DNA of 64,000 nt from positions 184,511 to 248,510 of the forward strand of contig DATIKU010000058.1 of assembly GCA_035477215.1 (NCBI GenBank), read 5' to 3'. The DNA comes from Spirochaetota bacterium (GTDB taxonomy: Bacteria; Spirochaetota; UBA4802; UBA5368). This document shows, piece by piece, positions 16,337-25,159 of the stretch (position 1 is the stretch's first letter; every line of letters begins with the position of its first letter). The position numbers were made by a program, and so were the translations under genes. The notes below the pieces were generated by a model. The model was not told where the DNA came from, searched no databases, and saw only the letters and a program-made list of their open reading frames with translations.

Positions 16337-16792
16337 ATGCAGATGAAACAGTACTTTCCCTCCTTGATTTTAACTGCCTGTATACTCTCCCCGCTTCCCT
16401 GCGCATACGCCGATTGCGAAAAGGGCGACTGCACCAATGGCCTGGGCACCTTTTTATGGATCGACCAGACGGAATACTCCGGCGAATGGAAGAACGACAC
16501 GCAGCATGGTCGGGGTATAATGAAATGGCCCAACGGAGACCGCTACGAGGGGGATTGGCAAAACGGCCGCAGGCACGGAAATGGCGTTTATTCGAAAAAA
16601 GACGGTTCGCGCTACGAGGGCTCCTGGCGCGACGGCGCCCCGCACGGGACCGGAACGATGCGATGGGCGAGCGGCGACACGTACCGCGGTCAGTGGAAAA
16701 AGGGGCTTCGGCACGGCAACGGGACCTACACGCTGCGCAACGGCAAAAGCGTCACCGGCGAATGGAAAGACGACCGATTCGTGGAGCAATGA
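16337..16792 (+). CDS. Exported MORN-repeat protein
   Basis: 151 residues. An N-terminal signal (MQMKQYFPSLILTACILSP) offers either type I cleavage after CAYA or lipidation at the cysteine of LTAC. The body is about five MORN repeats from residue 45, each of the form YxGxWxxGxxHGxGxxxxxxG, for example YEGDWQNGRRHGNG and YEGSWRDGAPHGTG. MORN arrays form elongated beta sheets that bind lipid or protein partners; no activity is implied. The start follows a weak AAGG. It is convergent with the M23 peptidase gene 21 nt away. Confidence 0.85.
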   Translation: MQMKQYFPSLILTACILSPLPCAYADCEKGDCTNGLGTFLWIDQTEYSGEWKNDTQHGRGIMKWPNGDRYEGDWQNGRRHGNGVYSKKDGSRYEGSWRDGAPHGTGTMRWASGDTYRGQWKKGLRHGNGTYTLRNGKSVTGEWKDDRFVEQ

Positions 16793-16813
16793 CCCCTGCG
16801 GGCACGCGGTTGT

Positions 16814-17827
16814 TTATTGCAGTCCCGTGTACAGCAGACTGAGCGGATCGACGAACACCCCTTGTATCGAAAATGACACGTGCAGGTGCGCCCCCGTCGA
16901 AAGCCCCGTGTTTCCGACATGGCCGATAAGCTCTCCCGTGTTGACTTTCTGGCCCTCTTTAACCGCGAAACAGTCCAGATGCATGTACGAGGAGAATATC
17001 CTGGCGCCGTGGTCGATGACTATGTAATTCCCCTCGTAATACATCGGTTGGGCGATCGCGATCCTGCCTCCGGCAATGGCGAATACCGGGTCTCCCCTCT
17101 CTCCCCGAAGATCGACGCCTGAATGGGCGTTGGTGGAAGGTTCCAGGTAAAAACGCTTGCCTCTGGCGACCTTATAGCGCTGGTACTTGCGGCCTGCCCA
17201 GAACGGCGAGGTGATGAAATGATCGTCCCGCGGGTGGGAGATGGGACCTTTCAGGAATCCCGATGTATTTTTATTGAAGACCTCGCGTTTTCTCCGGGAG
17301 CATTGCTCTATAAATGCCACGACATCGGGCGGCGGTACTATGCTGATATTGGAAAAGCGCCCCAGGTCGATCGCCCTGGTGAATTTCATAAACTCGGTCC
17401 GTTTTATCGTTATGTGGAAATAGTGAATGGTCCTGCTTGCGCCCTGCTCCCAGGAGACGGTAATCGTCTTTTTTCCCTGTTTTCCATCGGGCGCTATCGC
17501 GAACAATCCAGCGTATCCCCAATCCCTCCTGACAACCGGGACCGTGCGACCGTCATATTCCATCTGCGGCAAAGGGAATTTCACTTTTGAGGGGATGATG
17601 ATTTCCGCGTTTACCGCGTTTCCCTGCGCGAACCGTCTCGCCCGGAGGGCGAGCTTGAAAAGGCCTCTGTCCCACTCCATGCGTGCGGCATCCATGGGCG
17701 CGTAGTGGTAAGGTTTCTTTTCAACATATCCCGGCCCCTCCGTTATACCCATTCCTGAAAGCCCGGGGGAGATGAAGATACAGGCAAGCATGGAAGTCAA
17801 GAGCTTGATCGTTATACGATTATGCAT
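16814..17827 (-). CDS. Secreted M23 (LytM-type) peptidoglycan endopeptidase-like protein
   Basis: 337 residues with an N-terminal signal peptide (about 1-26). The C-terminal M23 domain keeps the zinc and catalytic pattern: HSGVDLRG (HxxxD) and GAHLHVSF (HxH), with DPVFAIAGGRIA and the GELIGHVGNTG loop before it. The N-terminal part (about 60-200) resembles the all-beta domain often placed before LytM. Expected role: cutting peptide cross-links in the periplasm. Last gene of the minus-strand run that begins near 22.4 kb; 24 nt separate it from the M20 gene. Confidence 0.9.
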   Translation of the reverse strand: MHNRITIKLLTSMLACIFISPGLSGMGITEGPGYVEKKPYHYAPMDAARMEWDRGLFKLALRARRFAQGNAVNAEIIIPSKVKFPLPQMEYDGRTVPVVRRDWGYAGLFAIAPDGKQGKKTITVSWEQGASRTIHYFHITIKRTEFMKFTRAIDLGRFSNISIVPPPDVVAFIEQCSRRKREVFNKNTSGFLKGPISHPRDDHFITSPFWAGRKYQRYKVARGKRFYLEPSTNAHSGVDLRGERGDPVFAIAGGRIAIAQPMYYEGNYIVIDHGARIFSSYMHLDCFAVKEGQKVNTGELIGHVGNTGLSTGAHLHVSFSIQGVFVDPLSLLYTGLQ

Positions 17828-17851
17828 CGATATATGGCCGCCGAATCTAAT

Positions 17852-19102
17852 TTAATCTTTTCCCGCCACGATAAGACAGAGCGCCAGAGCGCTCAATATC
17901 GCTTTGGGTACGAACGACGGTACCAGCGCATACTCCTGGTCTTTGCTTCCGTCGGCGCTACGCTCCGAGCAGTGTTCGTTTGCGCCCTCGGGGCCGAGGC
18001 CGTCGATTGTCGGCACCGACCGCCAGGTGAAGTTTCCATCGCTCAGCCCCCCGCGCGCCACGGGTTCGGCCTCCATTCCCATCAAAACGGCGGCCCGCCG
18101 GTAATACCCGAAAAGCCGTTTCGTCGCGTCGTTTTCCTGCCAGGCCGGATTTTTCCTGAGGACCTTGACCGATGTGCGGCATCGAAATACCCCATCCGCC
18201 GAGGCGACGGTCGAAAGTCCGTTAATTGCCGCAAGCCCTTTCAGGCCCTGTGCCAATACCTCATGCTCGTATGCCCGTATCTCTCCCACGGCCTCGGCCA
18301 GATGGGCGACCCTGTTTATCGCTATGCCGCCTTCGATATAGCCTATGTTTACCGTCAGCCCCTGTTCATAGTCGGTAAGTTCTGAGACGCGAAGTACCGA
18401 TTCCGCAAGCTGCACGATCGCGTTCGCGCCCTCCCTGTGGCTCACTCCCGCGTGCGCGCCCTTCCCCGTCGCGACTATCCTGAACACCGCCCGGCCCTTT
18501 CTCGCCGTCACGAGTCGAAAGGCCCCGTCGCGCATGTCGCCGCCCTCAAATACAAGGCAGGCGGCTCCGGCCGGACCGATCCGCTCCACGCAGAGCGCAC
18601 CGAAGTCGTCCGATTCGGTTTCCTCCGTGGCGTCGAAAAGCAGCACCCACGAAACGGCCCCGAAAATACGCGGAGCGACGGCCAGAAGCGCCTCGAGCAT
18701 CATAAGCATTACCACCGTACCGCCCTTTATGTCGTTCGCGCCAGGGCCATAGACCCTGTCTCCCTCAATGCGGAACCTGAAATCGTTGTCCCGTTCTTCA
18801 TCTTCCGTAAAGACCGTGTCGAGGTGGGAGACGCAGCCGATTCGAAGCGCTGACGTACCGGTACGTGTAAGAACAAGATGGCTGCCACATTCGTCGCCGT
18901 GCGCGGAAGGTACGTATTCCGCCTCGAAACCGAGCCTGCCGAAGAGTTCGGCCGTGTAGCGCCCGAGGCGGTTCACCCCGGAAGCGTTACCGGTGAAACT
19001 GTTGATGGCGATCATCTCCCCGAGTATCGCGATGTAGCGCGGCATCCCCTCCTCGAGGAATGCCCGCATGCGCGTTATTTCATCTCCGCTCAATCCTTCC
19101 AT
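17852..19102 (-). CDS. M20-family metallopeptidase (carboxypeptidase/deacylase type)
   Basis: 416 residues, cytoplasmic. M20 hallmarks: IGCVSHLDTVF (zinc His and Asp), GPGANDIKGGTVVML (bridging Asp in D-K-G), LLFDATEETES (catalytic Glu pair), and GKGAHAGVSHREGANAI of the dimerisation or lid domain. The family includes ArgE, DapE, acetylornithine deacetylases and glutamate carboxypeptidase; the layout looks closest to glutamate carboxypeptidase/ArgE. The substrate is unknown. Start follows AAAGGAG. It follows the amino-acid permease by 30 nt, suggesting uptake and hydrolysis of an acylated amino acid or dipeptide. Confidence 0.88.
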   Translation of the reverse strand: MEGLSGDEITRMRAFLEEGMPRYIAILGEMIAINSFTGNASGVNRLGRYTAELFGRLGFEAEYVPSAHGDECGSHLVLTRTGTSALRIGCVSHLDTVFTEDEERDNDFRFRIEGDRVYGPGANDIKGGTVVMLMMLEALLAVAPRIFGAVSWVLLFDATEETESDDFGALCVERIGPAGAACLVFEGGDMRDGAFRLVTARKGRAVFRIVATGKGAHAGVSHREGANAIVQLAESVLRVSELTDYEQGLTVNIGYIEGGIAINRVAHLAEAVGEIRAYEHEVLAQGLKGLAAINGLSTVASADGVFRCRTSVKVLRKNPAWQENDATKRLFGYYRRAAVLMGMEAEPVARGGLSDGNFTWRSVPTIDGLGPEGANEHCSERSADGSKDQEYALVPSFVPKAILSALALCLIVAGKD

Positions 19103-19132
19103 ATGGCTCCTTTGTGCGTCTCCGAAGGGCCG

Positions 19133-20548
19133 TCACCGCCGTATTTTCGCCGCCTTCGGGAATATCCGGTCGCGATAATAATAGAGCAGGCCCGTCGATG
19201 TAAGCAGTATTCCCAGAATCGACGGCACGAAGGCCGTGATAAGCGTAACGGCCATGTACGCGCAGTAAAACGCTATCACGATTATAATGCTGTACGGATA
19301 CAGCCATGCCCGGTACGGACGCGCTGCGTCGGGGTATTTCTTTCTCAATACCACGACCGACCATACCGTCATGATATTGAAGACCGTTCCGGTGAAGCTG
19401 AAAAAATCGATAATCGTTTCATACGAATGCTGCGCCGACGCAGCGAACAGGAGAAGCACGCCGGCCCAGAGGCCCTGAAAGAGCATTGAGTAATTCGGCG
19501 TTTTGTATTTCGGGTGTATCTCCGCGAACTTTTTAAAAAAGAGGCCGTCGCGCGCCATCGCCTGCCAGGTGCGCGCCTTGCAGAGTATCTGCGTGCTGAC
19601 GTTCCCGAAGGTATTCACCATTACCGCGATCGATATCATGGCCCCGCCGACGCCACCGATCGCCGCCTGCATCGCGTCCACCGCTATCCAGCTCGACCCC
19701 TTAATGGCATCGACCGGAAGCTGGTACAGGTATGCCGAATTTGCGCCGGCGTACAGTATCAGGACGCCCGCAATGCCGATAAACAACGACAGAGGCAGGT
19801 TTTTCCGCGGATTTCGGACCTCCTCGGCCACATACGTCGCCCCCTCCCATCCGCTGTAGGCGAAAAAGGAATAACGCAGCGCGGCGCCGACCGCGAGCAC
19901 AGTTGCCCAGTTCCATTCCGCCGGCCAGAAGGGGGTCGAGAAATGCGAAAAGCTTCCCTGCGCGGTAAAACAAATACCGATCACCGCGCCGATCGCCGCT
20001 ACCTTAATGAAGCTGAACACATTCTGGATCACGCCGCTCAGGAAGACCCCGGCGCAGTTTACCGCGGTGAGGAGTCCGATGGTCGAAAGCGCGACGGCGA
20101 TGACCGCCGGCCCCGGCATCGGCACGCCGAAAGCGAGTGCATACAGCGCGCCCGAGTATTCGGCGAACACAAGTGCGACCGCCGCGATGGAGGCCGTCTC
20201 CGAAACGAAGAACATGGCCCAGCCGCGCAGAAAGGTAAACACCGGAGGATAGGCGGCGCGCAGGAAAACGTACGGGCCGCCGGATTTCGGCATCATTGCC
20301 ACCAGTTCGGCGTAGCACATGGCGGCGAAGATGGTGATGACGCCGCCGATTATCCACACCAGCGCGAACAGCGATGTGCAACCGACCAGCGCCATTATGG
20401 GCCCGGGCGTGCGGAATATTCCCGACCCGATTATCCGCCCTATGACGATCGATACCGTTTCGAGGAAGCCGAGTCCGCGGCGCAGTTCGGTTTCCTCGGA
20501 GAAAATCGAAGGGCCGCAGCAGTCCTGCGCCGGCCGGCCGCCGGTCAT
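19133..20548 (-). CDS. APC-superfamily amino-acid permease
   Basis: 471 residues with about 12 hydrophobic helices. The first helix has GRIIGSGIFRTPG, the unwound substrate-binding GSG motif of the APC/LAT-type transporters; SGWEGATYVAEEVRNPRKNLP is the conserved loop after helix 6. It carries an amino acid across the inner membrane; specificity is unknown. The ATG at 20548 has no ribosome site of its own but overlaps the stop of a 47-codon ORF as ATGA, so it is probably translated by coupling. The M20 peptidase gene follows. Confidence 0.9.
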   Translation of the reverse strand: MTGGRPAQDCCGPSIFSEETELRRGLGFLETVSIVIGRIIGSGIFRTPGPIMALVGCTSLFALVWIIGGVITIFAAMCYAELVAMMPKSGGPYVFLRAAYPPVFTFLRGWAMFFVSETASIAAVALVFAEYSGALYALAFGVPMPGPAVIAVALSTIGLLTAVNCAGVFLSGVIQNVFSFIKVAAIGAVIGICFTAQGSFSHFSTPFWPAEWNWATVLAVGAALRYSFFAYSGWEGATYVAEEVRNPRKNLPLSLFIGIAGVLILYAGANSAYLYQLPVDAIKGSSWIAVDAMQAAIGGVGGAMISIAVMVNTFGNVSTQILCKARTWQAMARDGLFFKKFAEIHPKYKTPNYSMLFQGLWAGVLLLFAASAQHSYETIIDFFSFTGTVFNIMTVWSVVVLRKKYPDAARPYRAWLYPYSIIIVIAFYCAYMAVTLITAFVPSILGILLTSTGLLYYYRDRIFPKAAKIRR

Positions 20549-20688
20549 CGAATACCTGTTTCTGTGAGGAACTCTCCCGCCTTCTCGTCGTACTTATTCC
20601 GATTGTTTCGGAAAGCGAGGGCGCGACCTGTGGAGAAAGCGGAAGATAGCTTTTTCGCGCTTTGTTTCGCGCACGACATCACTATCAT
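20545..20688 (-). CDS. 47-residue small ORF translationally coupled to the permease
   Basis: ATG 20688 stands 5 nt after a strong GGAGG. The frame stays open for 47 codons and ends in TGA overlapping the permease ATG (ATGA). The product is basic in its first half and mixed-charge in its second (ALAFRNNRNKYDEKAGEF); it has no signal peptide, no membrane helix and no domain I recognise. Either it is a real microprotein or its translation delivers ribosomes to the permease gene, which lacks a ribosome site. Confidence 0.55.
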   Translation of the reverse strand: MIVMSCAKQSAKKLSSAFSTGRALAFRNNRNKYDEKAGEFLTETGIR

Positions 20689-20768
20689 ATCGTCCTCCGT
20701 TTACCGTCGTCCTTAAAAAAATCAATCATTATTTCTTCGCCGCCATGGCGCAATTCGGCGCCTTGAAG

Positions 20769-22091
20769 TCAGCCGGTGCCCTGCGTGTGGCCAGCGCGGT
20801 CGGGATATATATGATTCAAGTAATCGTTACGCGTTATTATTCCAACGATCCTGCCGTCTTCGATTATGGGAATAAGACCGATCCCTTTTTTAAAGAAGAT
20901 GTCCTCGAGCTCCCTGACGGTGGTGCATACCGTTCCCGTAATGAGCTTCTTCGTCATGTACGCCTTTACGGGAGCGTGCATCTGCGAGGCCTTTCTGCCT
21001 TTCATGATGTCCCTGAGCGTAATGATCCCCGAAAGTGCGCCGTTTTCATCGACAACCGGCGCTCCCGTAAAGTTGGATGATTCGAGAAACATCGACGCTT
21101 CGAGCAGTGTCCACCCCTGCGACACGACCGGCACATCGCGCGTCATGAGTCCGGAGGCGACCGCCGCGGGCGCAAGCGATGAATCGATATGACCGATGAA
21201 CTCGCGAAACACCTCCCCTCCGGTTCTTCCCTTGACGAGCGCGGACGAGGCCCGCTCGTGGCCCCCTCCGCCGAACCGCCTCATAAGATCGTTAACCGCT
21301 ATGCGATCGTGCCTGCTTCGCGCAATGATCAGCACGCTTTTCTCGTCCTTAAAATTGAAAACGGTGAACAGCGCGTCCACGTCCTCTACGTCGAATATCT
21401 TTTCCACCACCGCGGCAAGCCCGCCCGCCTGCCGGTCCATTACGACATAGCTCAGGCCGACGAGGTTTCCCTGAAAGTCCTGGTACACCATTTCATTCAA
21501 GATCTGCTGGAAGAGCGACATCTGGTGCTCTTCCTTGAGCGACTTGAGCACCCTTGCCACGACCGCGAGCGAGGCCTTCTGGTCCATGAGGAACGAGGCC
21601 GCCATAAAGTCTTCAGCGGTGACGCTCTCATGTGTGAAGTTGCCGGTATCGGCGTAAATGCCGGCGAGCGCGATCGTGGCCTCGTCCGGTCCGAGGACGA
21701 CGCCGCGACGTATGAGCTCTATCCCGAAAAAGGTGGTGTTGGCGCCGAAAGAGTTGCCGCACACGGTCGCGCCCGGGATGTCCGCCGAGTCCGCAGGATG
21801 ATGGTCGTAAATGGTGACCGTCCCGGTGCGCGCGCCGATCAGCGAGGCGAATTCCTTGACTCTCCCCATGGAGCGCGTGTCCACAACGATGACGTTTTCA
21901 ACCGGTCCGCTCTTTACCTCCTCGATTTGACGGAAATCAATGACCGGCTGGTAGATATTATAGAGGTTCTGCGCTACCGGATGGATGAGCCTGCTGCGCA
22001 CCGCCACGTACCCGGGGTTAAGCCGCCGTGCGAGGACCATCGAGCCGATGCAGTCCAGGTCCATGTTTGTATGGCCGATGATGATGTTCAT
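20769..22091 (-). CDS. DHH/DHHA1 phosphoesterase with two CBS domains
   Basis: 440 residues. Residues 1-150 are a DHH domain with GHTNMDLDCIGS, VVDTRS and the name-giving DHHPADS; 180-300 are DHHA1 with the GGGGHERASSA RNA/nucleotide loop; 310-430 are two CBS domains (LMTRDVPVV..., YMTKKLITG...). DHH-DHHA1 proteins such as NrnA degrade short oligonucleotides or pAp; CBS pairs sense adenylates. In other bacteria this same DHH-CBS block is often fused to a poly(A) polymerase/CCA transferase. Here that part is missing and the protein stands alone. Start ATG 22091 overlaps the stop of the upstream M55 fragment. Confidence 0.88.
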   Translation of the reverse strand: MNIIIGHTNMDLDCIGSMVLARRLNPGYVAVRSRLIHPVAQNLYNIYQPVIDFRQIEEVKSGPVENVIVVDTRSMGRVKEFASLIGARTGTVTIYDHHPADSADIPGATVCGNSFGANTTFFGIELIRRGVVLGPDEATIALAGIYADTGNFTHESVTAEDFMAASFLMDQKASLAVVARVLKSLKEEHQMSLFQQILNEMVYQDFQGNLVGLSYVVMDRQAGGLAAVVEKIFDVEDVDALFTVFNFKDEKSVLIIARSRHDRIAVNDLMRRFGGGGHERASSALVKGRTGGEVFREFIGHIDSSLAPAAVASGLMTRDVPVVSQGWTLLEASMFLESSNFTGAPVVDENGALSGIITLRDIMKGRKASQMHAPVKAYMTKKLITGTVCTTVRELEDIFFKKGIGLIPIIEDGRIVGIITRNDYLNHIYPDRAGHTQGTG

Positions 22092-22342
22092 GCGCGGCCC
22101 GACCCGGCATCAAAGGCCGTTTCCGCGGTTTCCGTCTTCATGCCTTCATGGTTGTTCGGATACAGTACGGTGACGTTTTTCATTCCCGCCGCAAGGAGCG
22201 CGTCGGTAACGGCGGCAATATCGCGCGTCATGTCGAGGCAGGCCCCGGGCCATGATCCGGCGAGGAACGACGATACGGAATAATCTCGACAGCCGGACGA
22301 TCCCTCAATATCGGCTATGATGAAGACGTTTTCAAAACGCAC
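22088..22342 (-). pseudogene. Truncated M55 (DppA-like D-aminopeptidase) N-terminal fragment
   Basis: About 84 codons. The opening NVFIIADIEGSSGC matches the start of M55 D-aminopeptidases, where the DxEG acidic pair binds zinc. CLDMTRDIAAVTDALLAAGMKNVTVLYPNNHEGM matches the following helix and the 'VNDSHG'-like strand. The remaining roughly 190 residues of the family, with the other zinc ligands, are missing. GTG 22342 follows GGAGG at 11 nt; GTG 22363 is a possible longer start. The stop overlaps the DHH gene's ATG, so the fragment may persist as the translational lead-in for that gene. Confidence 0.5.
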
Positions 22343-22407
22343 GCTCAGCCGCACCTCCGACACAGTCGACGCACCGGTCCGACATCAATCCGGCGCTTTT
22401 CCGGATT

Positions 22408-22436
22408 AGTATGTCAGAGTGCATCAGGTGTGTCAA
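22408..22436 (-). promoter_or_regulatory. Promoter of the DHH-permease-peptidase run
   Basis: Minus-strand TTGACA (22436-22431), 17-nt spacer, CATACT (22413-22408). It precedes the M55 fragment and probably drives all genes down to 16.8 kb. Confidence 0.6.
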
Positions 22437-22471
22437 CCGAAAGGGGGCCTGGCCGCGGCCACCTGTTCCGT

Positions 22472-22740
22472 TTACAGGCGGGCGATTAGGCTTTTAAGCG
22501 GCGTTTCGAACGAGGAGCGCGCGAGGTTTTCGACGATCCGGATGTTATGGGACCGTTGAACGTCTTGCCGCTGGGGCCGGCGTTGTGGTACTGCGCCGCA
22601 AGGAGCGGGTTCCCCCCGGCCATTTGGAGACACCGTTTGAGGATGGCGGTGCCGGTCATGATGTTGAGACAGGGCCAGTAGAGATCCCCGGCATCCCCGC
22701 GGTACCTGAAAGGCATAACCTGCACGAGCCCGCTCGTCGA
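22472..22740 (-). pseudogene. Lytic transglycosylase (SLT) C-terminal remnant, frameshifted
   Basis: Begins immediately after the penicillin-acylase stop codon, in the same frame. It reads TSGLVQVMPF (the 'GLMQVMP' motif of SLT transglycosylases), then CLNIMTGTAILKRCLQMAGG and AAQYHNAGPSGKTFNGP, all family-like. After that the frame slips by one base near 22560 and the true ending, IRIVENLARSSFETPL, appears in the next frame until TAA at 22474-22472. The catalytic glutamate half is gone. Read as a decayed gene whose front was lost when the present acylase end was joined to it. Confidence 0.7.
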
Positions 22741-25086
22741 TTATTTCGATGCCGCCGCCGGATTTATCTTCATGGCGTAGATCACCGCTTCCTCTTCCAT
22801 GCAGAAATACTCGTGCCGCCGCCACGCGTCGATCATGTCGGTGTTGTGTTTGCTCATGAAGTGTTCGTTCTCGCCGGTGATGAGCATCATGTACGCCTTC
22901 GGCTTCGGATCGAAGCTGACGATGATTCTGGGGGCCGATGCGAGGTCAGCGACGAACGGCGGCGCGACCTCCGAAAAGCGCGCGCGATTGTTCGTCTCGC
23001 CGTCGCCCTCGAAGGGGAACGGCCCGTAGTTGACCAGCGGCCTGAACAGCGCCGACTTGCCGAGCACGTGGTCGAAGCGTATTACGTGCATCTTCCCCCA
23101 TGCCCATTTGGAAGGCTCGGCCGTCCCGAAGTGTTTCGCCAGGAGCGTACACGTCTCGCCGAAGGCGCGCGTCGCTATTTCGGCAATGCCCTCCTTTTCC
23201 GGGGTCAGGACATCGTCGAAGAAGACGCTTCCATTTTGGACCATATCGAGTAAACGCTCCATGCTGACATAGCGCTCGCTTATGTATTCTGTCGCAATTT
23301 CTTCTCCCAGTTCGTCCGCCAGGGTCTGGTAGGCCAGGCGCACGTAAAAGGTATTGTAGATGGATGCACCGGCCGAATCGACGGCGCTGTTTCCGTCCCA
23401 TGCCAGCAGCAGGTCGCGGGCCTTCTTTACCGCTTCGTCCCCGGCGTCGATCTTTACGTGTTTCTTGACTGCATCCTGGATCTTCCGCGCGAGAACCGTT
23501 CTGGTGTCGGTCTGGGCCTTTTTCATGTATTCAACGTCGATGCCCTTTTTATCGCGCAGCATGCGCGCGATGTTCTCGTACCGGTAGCCAGGGGCGTAGG
23601 TGCCGTTGAGCTCGTACGGATAGTCCTTAACGTTTTTGTTGTTGGCGGTGGCGAGAAAGCCGCGCGCCGGGTTTTTGACCATAGGATATTTGTCGTCGGG
23701 CACGTTGCCCTTCCAGTTGCGATGCACTTTTTCACCGTCCTGGATCAGGTTCCCCGTCCCCTTCTCGCGCAGCGGCAGCGATCCGATCACCCGAAATGCG
23801 ATAGTGCCTCTGTCGTCCGCATAAGCCAGGTTCTGCGGGGATATGCGTATGGCTTTAGCTCCCCGCATGAATTCCTCGTAATTTTTAGCCGTATTCATTT
23901 GCAAAAAGCCCCGGTAATCGATGGCGTCGAAACCCGTCCAGTCCAGGCTCACATCGAAGCCGAGGTCCTTGAAGACCTCGGTGAGAATGGGCTTTTTGCC
24001 CGCGTAGTAGATGCTCTTCGTAACCGGGTCCTTGCCCTTTATTGCGAACACTTCTTTTCGCTCCGATAGCGGAATCTCCTTCCCTCCATGACGATAGGTC
24101 TTTTTGTCCCAGTTTATCGTTTCTTTAAACAGGTCGACCATGTCCGCGCCCTGGTTGGTAAGCCCCCAGGCGCAGTTTTTATTATACCCCGAGGCGATAA
24201 ACGGGAGGCCCACAACCTGGGCCCCGGTCGCCTCGAAATCGCCAGCGCGAACCCGTATCAAATAGAAGTCGTTGGGGAGCTTTGACTGGTGAACCTGCAT
24301 GTCGGTGCAGAGGATGGCCCCTCCATGCGCCGTGAGCGCGGGACCCACGGCCCAGTTGTTCGACGCCGAACGGCATCCGAGCAGCCAGTCGAGCTTTTTT
24401 AGCGCTATTGCGAACGCCGCATCGCCCGCGCGGGAAGAAGCGATATCATCGACGATGGTCGGGGTGCCGGCCGGGATGAGGCCGAGGAGCTTCGATCCCT
24501 TCTCCGTGCCGAGTTTTTTGAGTATACGATGATAGAGGAGCTCGTGCTTCATATTGTAGGCCAGGCTCCAGTTCAACATCATGCCCACCAGCGCCGAGTC
24601 CGAGATCTCCCACTTCTCCTTCTTCATGCCCAAAAGCTTCATGTAGGCGTTCGGGCCGTTTTTATCGAGGTAATAATTGACGCCGTCAACGTATCGCTGA
24701 TTGAGCGCGCGGAATCGCGGGTCGAGTTTTTTCGCATAGTCCTTCGCGCGTTCGTTGAAGCCGACGCCGCGCAGGAAGATGTCCTTGGAAAGCTCCTTCT
24801 CGCCGGCGAACTCGGAGATTCTGCCCTGGCCCACCCTGCGCGTGAATTCCATCTGGAACATGCGGTCCTGGGCGTTTACGAAGCCCCAGGCGAAGAAAAG
24901 GTCTTCCATGGTCCGCGCCGTCACGGTGGGCACGGCATAGCGGTTACGCTCGACGTTGACGGGGTGCGAAAGTCCAGGCGCGGTGATGTCCGAAGTATAG
25001 TTCGGCAGGCCGTTTCTCAGAAAACAGTAGGCGCCTGCGATTACGAGGATTATGACGAGTGCGATGACGATAAGCAGCTTTTTCAT
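22741..25086 (-). CDS. Penicillin acylase family (S45) Ntn-hydrolase
   Basis: 781 residues. An N-terminal hydrophobic segment (3-22) acts as signal or anchor for the periplasm. The alpha part has GFVNAQDRMFQMEFTRRVGQGRISE; the nucleophile region ASNNWAVGP puts the predicted autoprocessing serine at 242, followed by TDMQVHQSKLPNDFYLIRV. Later segments NNKNVKDYPYELNGTYAPGYR and KWAWGKMHVIRFDHVLG are typical. Family members cleave amide bonds of acylated amino acids, beta-lactams or homoserine lactones; the substrate here is unknown. ATG 25086 follows AGGAGG at 6 nt and is preferred over a longer frame. It stops directly against a transglycosylase remnant. Confidence 0.9.
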   Translation of the reverse strand: MKKLLIVIALVIILVIAGAYCFLRNGLPNYTSDITAPGLSHPVNVERNRYAVPTVTARTMEDLFFAWGFVNAQDRMFQMEFTRRVGQGRISEFAGEKELSKDIFLRGVGFNERAKDYAKKLDPRFRALNQRYVDGVNYYLDKNGPNAYMKLLGMKKEKWEISDSALVGMMLNWSLAYNMKHELLYHRILKKLGTEKGSKLLGLIPAGTPTIVDDIASSRAGDAAFAIALKKLDWLLGCRSASNNWAVGPALTAHGGAILCTDMQVHQSKLPNDFYLIRVRAGDFEATGAQVVGLPFIASGYNKNCAWGLTNQGADMVDLFKETINWDKKTYRHGGKEIPLSERKEVFAIKGKDPVTKSIYYAGKKPILTEVFKDLGFDVSLDWTGFDAIDYRGFLQMNTAKNYEEFMRGAKAIRISPQNLAYADDRGTIAFRVIGSLPLREKGTGNLIQDGEKVHRNWKGNVPDDKYPMVKNPARGFLATANNKNVKDYPYELNGTYAPGYRYENIARMLRDKKGIDVEYMKKAQTDTRTVLARKIQDAVKKHVKIDAGDEAVKKARDLLLAWDGNSAVDSAGASIYNTFYVRLAYQTLADELGEEIATEYISERYVSMERLLDMVQNGSVFFDDVLTPEKEGIAEIATRAFGETCTLLAKHFGTAEPSKWAWGKMHVIRFDHVLGKSALFRPLVNYGPFPFEGDGETNNRARFSEVAPPFVADLASAPRIIVSFDPKPKAYMMLITGENEHFMSKHNTDMIDAWRRHEYFCMEEEAVIYAMKINPAAASK

Positions 25087-25159
25087 TGCCGACCTCCTGG
25101 TGGATGAAGCTTTATACACTGCGGTGGAAGGTTTGTCAAGCGAGGGGAAAGACGAAAAA

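Noticed and set aside
19514..20716. A 400-codon plus-strand open frame opposite the amino-acid permease
   Set aside because: The product is low-complexity and rich in Arg, His and Asp with no motif. The opposite strand encodes a clear 12-helix permease. Long antisense frames are expected in GC-rich DNA.
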